From Betaproteobacteria bacterium (GTDB lineage: Bacteria > Pseudomonadota > Gammaproteobacteria > Burkholderiales > SG8-39): 6,387 bases of DNA. The stretch is from assembly GCA_004298295.1 (NCBI GenBank), contig SCUH01000197.1, positions 1 to 6,387 on the forward strand, in the 5' to 3' direction. This document shows positions 1 through 5,425 of this stretch, one piece after another. Position 1 is the stretch's first letter, and each line of letters opens with the position of its first letter. A program made the translations under genes and the position numbers. The notes below the pieces were generated by a model, which worked only from the letters and a program-made list of their open reading frames with translations, was not told where the DNA came from and did not search any database.

Positions 1-546
1 AACACGCTGCGCCAGGCGCCCGACGTGATCCTGATCGGCGAGATCCGCGACCGCGAGGTGATGGAGCACGCCATCGCCTTCGCCGAGACCGGCCACCTGT
101 GTCTGGCGACGCTGCACGCCAACAACTCCAACCAGGCCATGGACCGGATCATCAACTTCTTCCCCGAGGAGCGGCGCCAGCAGCTGCTGATGGACCTGTC
201 GCTCAACCTCAAGGGCGTGATCTCGCAGCGCCTGCTGCCGGTGAAAGAGGGCAAGGGCCGCGTCCCGGCAGTCGAGGTCATGCTCAACACGCCGCTGATC
301 TCCGACCTGATCTTCAAGGGCGAGGTGCACGAAATCAAGGAGATCATGAAGAAGTCGAGGGAACTGGGCATGCAGACTTTCGATCAGGCGCTGTTCGATC
401 TCTACGAGCAGAATCGCATCAGCTACGAGGACGCGCTGCGGTTCGCCGACTCGACCAACGAAGTGCGCCTGCAGATCAAGCTGCACGGCAAGGAAGCCAA
501 GGACAAGGACCTGTCGAAGGGCATCGAGCACCTCGACATCGTCTGA
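1..546 (+). CDS. pilU: Type IV pilus retraction-associated ATPase PilU, C-terminal 181 residues (5' end outside window)
   Basis: This is the C-terminal part of a GSPII/PilT-type hexameric ATPase acting at the cytoplasmic base of the type IV pilus, where PilU assists PilT in pilus retraction and twitching motility. The frame is open from base 1, so the start, N-terminal domain and Walker A lie outside. Seen from the first residue: a Walker B segment VILIGEIRD (about 9-17), the His-box TLHANN (37-42), the stretch DRIINFFPEERRQQLL, and GMQTFDQALFDLYE near residue 120. The family knowledge used is that PilT has a TLHT-type His-box and an AIRNLIRE element before GMQT. Here the corresponding segment reads LISDLIFKGEVHEIKEIMKK, and the ending SYEDALRFADS...VRLQIKL is PilU-like rather than PilT-like. 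The tail after that (GKEAKDKDLSKGIEHLDIV) is charged and probably flexible. pilT is expected just upstream, outside the window. The stop is TGA at 544-546, 6 bases from the convergent methyltransferase stop. Confidence 0.93.
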   Translation, partial: NTLRQAPDVILIGEIRDREVMEHAIAFAETGHLCLATLHANNSNQAMDRIINFFPEERRQQLLMDLSLNLKGVISQRLLPVKEGKGRVPAVEVMLNTPLISDLIFKGEVHEIKEIMKKSRELGMQTFDQALFDLYEQNRISYEDALRFADSTNEVRLQIKLHGKEAKDKDLSKGIEHLDIV

Positions 547-577
547 GCAGACTCAGCGCCGCCGGTGCGAGCCGGCG
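543..577. terminator. Possible hairpins at the pilU/rlmL convergent end (weak candidate bidirectional terminator)
   Basis: Two inverted repeats sit where the two genes converge. CTGAG (543-547) pairs with CTCAG (552-556) around a 4-base loop and covers both stop codons. CGCCGG (560-565) pairs with CCGGCG (572-577) around a 6-base loop, inside the last codons of the methyltransferase. An overlapping alternative, GTCTG (541-545) with CAGAC (548-552), competes with the first hairpin. No T-run follows on either strand, so this is not a classical intrinsic terminator. It could be only a pausing or RNA-end-protecting structure, with termination by Rho. The inverted repeats are seen directly; the function is inferred. 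Confidence 0.3.
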
Positions 578-1695
578 ACGATGCGGAATTCGTACAGCCG
601 GCACTCGAGCGCGCCGTTGAATAGCGGCACGCGGCGCGCGGGCTGCAGCCGGATCAGTTTCGGCAGACGCAAATCGGCCGTAAAGAAGTGGCAGCGCCAG
701 CCGGCGAAATTCTTCTTCAGCGCGTCGCCCAGCTTCGGGTAGAAGCGCGCCAACTCCTCCTCGCTGCCGATGCGCTCGCCGTACGGCGGGTTTGCCACCA
801 TCACTCCAGACGCGGCCGGCGCGCTGCGCGCCAGGATGTCGGCACGCTCGAGCCGGACCTGGCCGGCGAAACCCGCGGCCTGCAGGTTCTTCGTCGCCGC
901 CTCGATGGCGCGCGCGTCGCGGTCACTGCCGTAGAGCTCAGGCCGCGCCCTGGCGCGCTTTTCACCCGCCGCCGACTTCAGTCGCTGCCACAATTTCGGG
1001 TCGAAGTTCGACAGCTTCTCGAAACCGAAAGCGCGTCCCGCGCCGGGCGCAACGCCAAGCCCGATCGCCGCGGCCTCGATGAGCAAAGTGCCGCCGCCGC
1101 ACATCGGATCGAGCAGCGGCTCGGCCGGCGTCCATCCGCTCAACAGAACGATTCCGGCCGCCAGGTTCTCCCGCAGCGGCGCCTCTACCGTGTGCCGGCG
1201 CCAGCCGCGTTTGAATAGCGGCTCGCCGGAGGTGTCGAGGTAGAAGATTCCGCGATCGGCCTCGAGAAAAACATGCACGCGCACGTCGGGCCGTGCGCGC
1301 TCGATCGAGGGCCGACCGCCGGTATCGGCGCGCCAGCGGTCGCAGATCGCGTCCTTGATGCGCAGCGTGATGAACTCGATGCTCCTCAGGGGACTGTGCT
1401 GGGCCGTGACGTTGACGCGCAGCGTGCGCCCGGCGGCAAAGCACGAAGGCCAGTCCACCGCCCGTGCTGCCTCATAGATCTCGTTTTCGTTCCGATAGAC
1501 GAAATCGGCCACGCGCCACAGCACGCGCGACGCGAGCCGCGAGTGCAGGTTGGCGCCATAGCACACCGTCCAATCGCCTTCGAACGCGACCCCGCCGGGA
1601 ACGCTGCGCGCGCCTGCGGCGCCCAGGGCGCTCAACTCGGCTGCGAGCAGCGCTTCGAGGCCGCGTGGGCACGGCGCGAAAAAGCGTTCGCCCAT
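553..1695 (-). CDS. rlmL: THUMP-domain class I SAM-dependent RNA methyltransferase (stand-alone RlmL-like, 23S rRNA guanine-N2)
   Basis: The 380-residue cytoplasmic protein matches the N-terminal half of E. coli RlmL (YcbY), which makes m2G2445 in 23S rRNA. It begins MGERFFAPCPRGLEALLAAE, and a ferredoxin-like/THUMP RNA-binding region spans about residues 45-155 (including SRLASRVLWR and the IKDAICDRWR and PDVRVHVFL segments). A Rossmann methyltransferase domain follows: SAM motif I DPMCGGGT (196-203), acidic D258 in YGSDRDA, D286, and catalytic motif IV NPPYGERIG (302-310) typical of N2-guanine methylation. E. coli RlmL carries a second domain (RlmK, m7G2069) that is absent here; the one-domain form is usual in many bacteria outside the gammaproteobacteria. 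The ATG at 1695 is chosen because it gives the standard family N-terminus. The same frame stays open to 2136, but that stretch is out-of-frame nodJ. The gene starts 2 bases after the nodJ stop, so it is probably translated by coupling. Exact target base is inferred by homology. Confidence 0.9.
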   Translation of the reverse strand: MGERFFAPCPRGLEALLAAELSALGAAGARSVPGGVAFEGDWTVCYGANLHSRLASRVLWRVADFVYRNENEIYEAARAVDWPSCFAAGRTLRVNVTAQHSPLRSIEFITLRIKDAICDRWRADTGGRPSIERARPDVRVHVFLEADRGIFYLDTSGEPLFKRGWRRHTVEAPLRENLAAGIVLLSGWTPAEPLLDPMCGGGTLLIEAAAIGLGVAPGAGRAFGFEKLSNFDPKLWQRLKSAAGEKRARARPELYGSDRDARAIEAATKNLQAAGFAGQVRLERADILARSAPAASGVMVANPPYGERIGSEEELARFYPKLGDALKKNFAGWRCHFFTADLRLPKLIRLQPARRVPLFNGALECRLYEFRIVAGSHRRR

Positions 1696-1697
1696 CG

Positions 1698-2486
1698 CTA
1701 GCTCAACAGCCGCCTGCGGGTCAGCACCGTGGCGGCATAGAACCCGAGCGCTGCGTAGCCCGCGAGCACGCCCGCGTGCAGCAGCGGCGCCGCGGGCAGC
1801 ACGCCCGAAAGCAGCGGCCGCACCAGCTGCACCGCGTGGTGCAGCGGCAGCGCTGCGGCCACCAGCTGGATCGGGCCGGGAAGCTGCTCCACGGGAAAGA
1901 ACACCCCCGAAAGCATCATCATCGGCGTCAGCACCAGCGTGAGGTAATAGCTGAAGAAGTCGTAGCCGCTGGCGAGCGCGTTGACTGCCAGCCCGAGCGC
2001 GGCGAAGGCGAGCCCCGCCAGGACGAGCACCGGAATCGCGGCGAGCGCCAGGGGGTAGCTCGCGTAGCCGAACGCCGAGATCACCGCAATCATGCAAAGT
2101 CCTGCGGCGAGCGCCTTGGTGGCGGCCCAGAGCCATTCCCCGGCCAGCACGTCATCGAGCGTCATCGGCGCGTTGACGATCGCCTCCCAGGTCTTCTGCA
2201 CGTGCATGCGCGAAAACGCCGAGAACAGCGCCTCGAAGGTCGCGGCGTACATCGTCGCCGAGGCGGCAAAGCCGGCGGCCAGAAACGCGAAGTACGAAGT
2301 CCCGGCCAGGTTGCCCATGACCGCGCCGAGCCCGTAGCCCAGGCCGAACAGCATGATGAGCGGGTCGGCGAGGTTGCCGAGGATCGACGGCACGGCGAGC
2401 TTGCGCCAGACGAGGAAATTGCGCCGCCAGACCGCGATCAAGCGCGGACTGAGCAACGGCAGCGCGAACTGGCGGGCGCGACGCAT
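1698..2486 (-). CDS. nodJ: ABC-2 type exporter permease, NodJ family
   Basis: The 262-residue integral inner-membrane protein is the permease partner of the ATPase encoded just upstream. It has about six hydrophobic segments (near residues 35-57, 65-90, 120-142, 147-170, 181-200 and 237-256) and the ABC-2 hallmark PMMMLSGVFFPVEQLP (188-203) before the last segments. The stretches WRRNFLVWRKL at the N-terminus and SRMHVQKTWEAIVNAPMTLDD (about 92-112) are NodJ-like. Rhizobial NodJ works with NodI in exporting lipo-chitooligosaccharide Nod factors, but homologues are common in non-symbiotic betaproteobacteria, where the substrate is not established; no nodABC-type gene is seen here. The ATG lies 3 bases after the nodI stop, in the same frame, and is preceded by a good ribosome site (GAGGGA). 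Family is confident; the substrate is unknown. Confidence 0.88.
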   Translation of the reverse strand: MRRARQFALPLLSPRLIAVWRRNFLVWRKLAVPSILGNLADPLIMLFGLGYGLGAVMGNLAGTSYFAFLAAGFAASATMYAATFEALFSAFSRMHVQKTWEAIVNAPMTLDDVLAGEWLWAATKALAAGLCMIAVISAFGYASYPLALAAIPVLVLAGLAFAALGLAVNALASGYDFFSYYLTLVLTPMMMLSGVFFPVEQLPGPIQLVAAALPLHHAVQLVRPLLSGVLPAAPLLHAGVLAGYAALGFYAATVLTRRRLLS

Positions 2487-2500
2487 CCCTCAATCCCTCA
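2485..2500 (-). repeat. Perfect tandem 8-base repeat forming the nodI stop, nodJ ribosome site and nodJ start
   Basis: On the minus strand TGAGGGAT occurs twice back to back (2500-2493 and 2492-2485), followed by G. The first copy lies in the last codons of nodI (CTG AGG GAT) and its GAGGGA is a Shine-Dalgarno sequence about 7-9 bases before the nodJ ATG. The second copy supplies the nodI TGA stop and the AT of the nodJ ATG. The unit therefore both terminates nodI and starts nodJ, which fits coupled translation of ATPase and permease. The repeat is seen directly; the coupling is inferred. Confidence 0.7.
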
Positions 2501-3413
2501 GGTCGCGGCCGGTGAGCTTGAGGAACACGTCCTCGAGATTGGCCGGCCGGTGCAGGTAGACGAGCTCGGGCTGCCGGCGCAGGTCGGCGATCACCGGCTC
2601 GACGTCGGCGGCGTAGCAGAACACCGTCTCGCCGGCGCGCTCGAGGCGCGGCGCAAGCGAGCGCGCGCGCGCCATCCAGGCCTCCAGACCCGGACCGTGC
2701 ACCTCTACCACCTGCGATTCGATATGCTCGGCGATCAGCGCCCGCGGACTGCCCGTGACGATGATGCGGCCGCGATCCATGATCGCCAGCCGCGTGCACA
2801 GGCGCTCCGCTTCTTCCATGAAGTGCGTCGTCAGCACGAGCGTCTTGCCCTGCTGCATCAGGTGCCGCAGTCGTTCCCAGATGAGATGCCGCGCCTGCGG
2901 GTCGAGCCCGGTCGTGGGCTCGTCCATGAACAGCAGCTGCGGGTCGTTCACCAGCGCGCGTGCCAGAGTCAGGCGCCGCTTCATGCCACCGGATAGCGTC
3001 TGGATCCGGGCGGCAGCGCGCCCCTGCAATCCCGCGAATTCCAGCAGCTGCGGGATGCGCGCCCGGATCGCCGCGTCGCCCAGGCCGAAGTAGCGGCCGT
3101 AGACCACGAGGTTCTCGGCCACGGTGAAATCCGGATCGAGATTGTCGAACTGCGGCACGACGCCGACGCGGGCGCGCGCCTCACGGGCGTGCGCCGGCAC
3201 CTCCAGTCCGAGCAGCCTCGCCGAGCCCTCGTCGGGCTCGATCAGCCCGAGGCAGAGCTTGAGCGTGGTGGTCTTGCCGGCGCCGTTCGGGCCGAGCAGA
3301 CCGAAGCACTCTCCGGCGGCGATGCCCAGATCGACGCCGCAGACCACGTCTTCGCCGGCGAAACGCTTGCGCAGGTTGCGCGCCTGCAGTGCGAGACCCT
3401 GGACGAGCGGCAC
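2490..3413 (-). CDS. nodI: ABC exporter ATP-binding protein, NodI family
   Basis: The 307-residue ATPase powers the NodI/NodJ exporter on the cytoplasmic face of the inner membrane. All nucleotide-binding motifs are intact, counted from the chosen start: Walker A GPNGAGKT (41-48), Q-loop Q88 in VVPQFDNLDPDFT, signature LSGGM (140-144), Walker B LLFMDE (160-165), D-loop GLD (169-171) and switch H197 in LTTHFMEEAERLC. The runs FDNLDPDFTVAENL, RHLIWERLR and THFMEEAERLC are strongly NodI-like. The roughly 95-residue C-terminal part ends NLEDVFLKLTGRDLRD, as in DrrA/NodI-type ATPases. No ATG lies in a suitable place. GTG at 3413 is preferred because it gives MPLVQGLALQARNLRKRF, of normal family length, and lies 5 bases after the hydrolase stop; the ribosome site is weak. 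The frame stays open to 3749, but that is out-of-frame hydrolase sequence. Exported substrate is unknown. Confidence 0.9.
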   Translation of the reverse strand: MPLVQGLALQARNLRKRFAGEDVVCGVDLGIAAGECFGLLGPNGAGKTTTLKLCLGLIEPDEGSARLLGLEVPAHAREARARVGVVPQFDNLDPDFTVAENLVVYGRYFGLGDAAIRARIPQLLEFAGLQGRAAARIQTLSGGMKRRLTLARALVNDPQLLFMDEPTTGLDPQARHLIWERLRHLMQQGKTLVLTTHFMEEAERLCTRLAIMDRGRIIVTGSPRALIAEHIESQVVEVHGPGLEAWMARARSLAPRLERAGETVFCYAADVEPVIADLRRQPELVYLHRPANLEDVFLKLTGRDLRD

Positions 3414-3418
3414 GGCGT

Positions 3419-4024
3419 TCAGCGCCAGTTGTGCTCGACGATGCCGCGCAGCAGCTGCAGGCGGCCGTGGAAGAAGTGGTCGCAGCCTGGCACGACGATC
3501 ACCGGCAGCTCGAGCGGCCCGGCCCAGCCGAGTACGGCCTCGAGCGGCACCGTCTGGTCGCGTTCGCCGTGCACCAGGAGCGTGTCGGCAGGCACCGCCG
3601 GTGCCGCGAAGTGATTGACCGCGATGCCGACCAGCACCATGCGCTCGGGCGGCAGGCGCTCGGCGAGCCGCGCCTGCATCACGGCGCCAAAGGAAAATCC
3701 GGCCAGCACCGGCCGCTCGCCGCCGTGCTCGCGCTGCGCGTGCTGCCAAACCGCGATCAGGTCGTCGAGCTCACCCCGACCCTCGTCGTAACGACCTTCA
3801 CTCGCGCCGACGCCGCGGAAATTGGGTCGCAGCGCGACGTAGCCGAGCGCGGCGAATGCACGCGCCAGCGTCTGCACCACCTTGTTGTCGAGGGTGCCGC
3901 CATGCAGCGGATGCGGGTGCGCGATCAGGGCCACGCCGCGCGCGGCCCTCTGCGGAACGTCGATCGCCAGCTCGATGCGGCCCGCAGGTCCGGCGATCTG
4001 CGCGCGCCGCGTGGCGGCGCGCAT
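3419..4024 (-). CDS. Small alpha/beta hydrolase of the COG2945 type
   Basis: The 201-residue cytoplasmic alpha/beta-hydrolase-fold protein has no signal peptide. Visible features: HPHPLHGGTLDNKVVQTLARAF (36-57), which is characteristic of COG2945 proteins; RPNFRGVGASEGRYDEG (66-82), with the conserved RxNFRGVGxS; the nucleophile elbow GFSFG with S111 (109-113); HGERDQTVP with D156; and GCDHFFHGRL with H183. S111, D156 and H183 form a plausible catalytic triad, so the fold and an esterase-like activity are well supported, but the natural substrate is not known. The start ATG at 4024 overlaps the ferredoxin TGA by one base (TGATG), and the 3' end is 5 bases before the nodI start. The frame upstream of this ATG is a shadow of the ferredoxin gene. 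There is no good ribosome site at normal spacing (a GGAG lies about 14 bases upstream), which favours translational coupling to the ferredoxin. Confidence 0.88.
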   Translation of the reverse strand: MRAATRRAQIAGPAGRIELAIDVPQRAARGVALIAHPHPLHGGTLDNKVVQTLARAFAALGYVALRPNFRGVGASEGRYDEGRGELDDLIAVWQHAQREHGGERPVLAGFSFGAVMQARLAERLPPERMVLVGIAVNHFAAPAVPADTLLVHGERDQTVPLEAVLGWAGPLELPVIVVPGCDHFFHGRLQLLRGIVEHNWR

Positions 4025-4332
4025 CAGATGCGCAGCCGCTCCACCCAGCGGCCGTTCCCGAGGTGTTCCTCGATGATCTCGTCGATGTCCGCGCGGTCGA
4101 CATAGGTGTACCACACCGCCTCGGGGTAGACGACGATGCACGGACCCTCCTCGCAACGGTCGAGGCAGCCGGCCTGGTTGACGCGCACCTGGCCGGCACC
4201 CGCCAGGCCGAGTTCCTTGATGCGCCGCTTGGCATAGTCCCGCATCGCGCTCGCGCCCCTGGCATTGCAGCAGGGGCGGCCGTCGTCGCGCTGGTTACAG
4301 CAGAAAAAGACGTGATGCCGGTAATGCGACAT
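4024..4332 (-). CDS. Thioredoxin-like [2Fe-2S] ferredoxin (COG3411 type)
   Basis: The 102-residue soluble protein resembles thioredoxin-fold [2Fe-2S] ferredoxins such as Aquifex Fd4 and the NuoE-like family. Key features are VFFCCNQRDDGRPCCNARG (about 8-26), GCLDRCEEGPCIVVYPEAVWY (55-75) and the ending DIDEIIEEHLGNGRWVERL. By alignment from memory the cluster ligands are C11, C22, C56 and C60; C12, C21 and C65 are additional cysteines, two of them forming vicinal CC pairs. The family is thought to carry electrons, but partners are mostly undefined. The ATG start MSHYRHHVFFCC gives the usual short lead before the first ligand. The gene follows vanZ after 24 bases and overlaps the hydrolase start by one base. 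No clear ribosome site precedes it; an inverted repeat ends 2 bases before the ATG. Confidence 0.88.
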   Translation of the reverse strand: MSHYRHHVFFCCNQRDDGRPCCNARGASAMRDYAKRRIKELGLAGAGQVRVNQAGCLDRCEEGPCIVVYPEAVWYTYVDRADIDEIIEEHLGNGRWVERLRI

Positions 4333-4334
4333 GG

Positions 4335-4368
4335 GAGCGCGATTCTACCCGAGCGCTCATTCGCGCTC
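4335..4368 (-). promoter_or_regulatory. Inverted repeat covering the vanZ stop and abutting the ferredoxin start
   Basis: The arms GAGCGCGA (4335-4342) and TCGCGCTC (4361-4368) are perfectly complementary over 8 bases with an 18-base loop. Within the loop, GAGCGCTC (4351-4358) is itself a palindrome and can pair alternatively with the left arm (GAGCGC 4335-4340 with GCGCTC 4353-4358). On the transcript the downstream arm ends 2 bases before the ferredoxin ATG, where a ribosome site would be expected, and no Shine-Dalgarno sequence is visible. No T-run follows, so it is not an intrinsic terminator. A role in ferredoxin translation or in mRNA processing between vanZ and the ferredoxin is inferred; chance in GC-rich DNA is possible. 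Confidence 0.35.
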
Positions 4369-5415
4369 GCGGCGCGCCGCCAGCGCAATCAGGTAAAGCA
4401 GCGCGGCGAACGGCCAGAGCGCCGAGACGAACTGCGTCAGGCCGTTGAAATTGAGAAAGTGCCCCTGCGTCCAGACTTTGAGCGTGGCGGCGGTGTAGGG
4501 ATTAGGCGGTGAGAGATTGACCAGGACGCTCGCGGCCATCAGCAGCACGGCCGCGAGCGCGAGTCGCAGCACGCGCGGCAGCGCTACCGCGGCCAGCATG
4601 ACGGCAATGCCGATCGCCAGGCCCTGCTGCGCGCCGGGCGTCAACCAGGCCAGCGCGTGTTCCGCGCGCATCAGGATCGCGAAGGCGAGCGCTTTGACCG
4701 CGAGCGCTGCAGCCAGCAGGGCCAGGAGCAGGCGCCGCACCGGCGCCGCCGGCCGCATCATCGCCGACGCCAACAACGAAACCGCGACCAGATTGGCCGC
4801 GGCCGTAAGCGTCTCGACCGTGACGAAGAGTTCCGCGGCGTAAGCCGGGCCGGCCGCTTCCGCGAGCAGGTCGCGCAGGTCGCCCGTGCCGAAGAGCAGC
4901 GTCGCGGGATTGAGCTGGGCGAACAGCCACAGCGCGATGAGGGTCAGGCCCAGGTCGGCGTACAGCCCGGCGCTGAGCGCCCGCGCGCGCAGGCGCCGGA
5001 CGGGTCCCGTACCGAGGAGCCAGGGCGCGGCCAGCACGCCGGCGCCCGCGCCCAGGAGTGCGCCCGCGATGTTGACCAGCCAATCCACATTCGATGCGAC
5101 GCGTGCCGGCAGGTAGCTCTGCGCCGCCTCGAGCGCAAGCGACAGCAGCGCGCCGCACAGCACCGCGGCCGCGAGTGCGCGCCGCGCCCCGTGCCGCGGC
5201 ACCCAGCTCAGCGCACACAGCAGGCCCAGGGGCCAGTAGCCGAAAAGGTTTGCGGCGATATCGAAGCCGGTGATCCACCGCGGCCAGGGCGCCGTGACGA
5301 ACGCGAGCGGCGACGCGCCGTGCGCATGCCAGCCGGTGAGCGGATAAAGCGATGCGTACGCGATCAGCAGCACGTACGCGGCGAGCAGGAAGCGCGGCAG
5401 CGACGAAGCCGTCAC
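4357..5415 (-). CDS. VanZ-family membrane protein with long C-terminal multi-pass extension
   Basis: The 352-residue, very hydrophobic inner-membrane protein has a VanZ-like region in its first ~130 residues: FDIAANLFGYWPLGLL (51-66) and LEAAQSYLPARVASNVDWLVN (95-115), with conserved N56, G59, P62, E96, Q99, R105, S108, D111 and N115, then GALLGA. VanZ is named after a teicoplanin-resistance accessory protein, but most members, including this kind, have no known resistance role. The remaining ~220 residues add several further hydrophobic segments, including LGLTLIALWLFAQLNPATLLF and a final LYLIALAARRERE. No function is known to me for that part. The chosen start is GTG at 5415, 10 bases after the symporter stop and giving a normal N-terminus (TASSLPRFLLAAYVLL); the longer open frame upstream is a shadow of the symporter gene. 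No ATG gives a credible alternative. Confidence 0.8.
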   Translation of the reverse strand: MTASSLPRFLLAAYVLLIAYASLYPLTGWHAHGASPLAFVTAPWPRWITGFDIAANLFGYWPLGLLCALSWVPRHGARRALAAAVLCGALLSLALEAAQSYLPARVASNVDWLVNIAGALLGAGAGVLAAPWLLGTGPVRRLRARALSAGLYADLGLTLIALWLFAQLNPATLLFGTGDLRDLLAEAAGPAYAAELFVTVETLTAAANLVAVSLLASAMMRPAAPVRRLLLALLAAALAVKALAFAILMRAEHALAWLTPGAQQGLAIGIAVMLAAVALPRVLRLALAAVLLMAASVLVNLSPPNPYTAATLKVWTQGHFLNFNGLTQFVSALWPFAALLYLIALAARRERE

Positions 5416-5425
5416 GCCGCCATCT

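Noticed and set aside
1696..2136. In-frame extension of the methyltransferase 147 codons upstream
   Set aside because: The added sequence is an out-of-frame reading of nodJ and is unlike any RlmL N-terminus; the ATG at 1695 gives the family start.
2661..2672. A (GC)6 alternating tract inside nodI
   Set aside because: It encodes ordinary Ala-Arg codons in the nodI C-terminal region and is short; such runs are expected at this base composition.
1464..2996. A 510-codon open frame on the plus strand opposite rlmL, nodJ and nodI
   Set aside because: It lies antisense to three genes with clear family motifs; its translation is Arg/His/Gln-rich low-complexity sequence with no domain, as expected of a shadow frame in GC-rich DNA.
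1698..3413. NodI/NodJ as evidence of a nitrogen-fixing symbiont
   Set aside because: No other nodulation gene is in view and such homologues are common in non-symbiotic betaproteobacteria.
4342..4347. TAGAAT on the minus strand before the ferredoxin gene as a possible -10 box
   Set aside because: The matching -35 position reads GCGAGC, which does not resemble TTGACA, so there is no convincing promoter.
4357..5415. VanZ-like gene as evidence of glycopeptide resistance
   Set aside because: No vanHAX or regulator genes are present and VanZ-family proteins are widespread without a resistance role.
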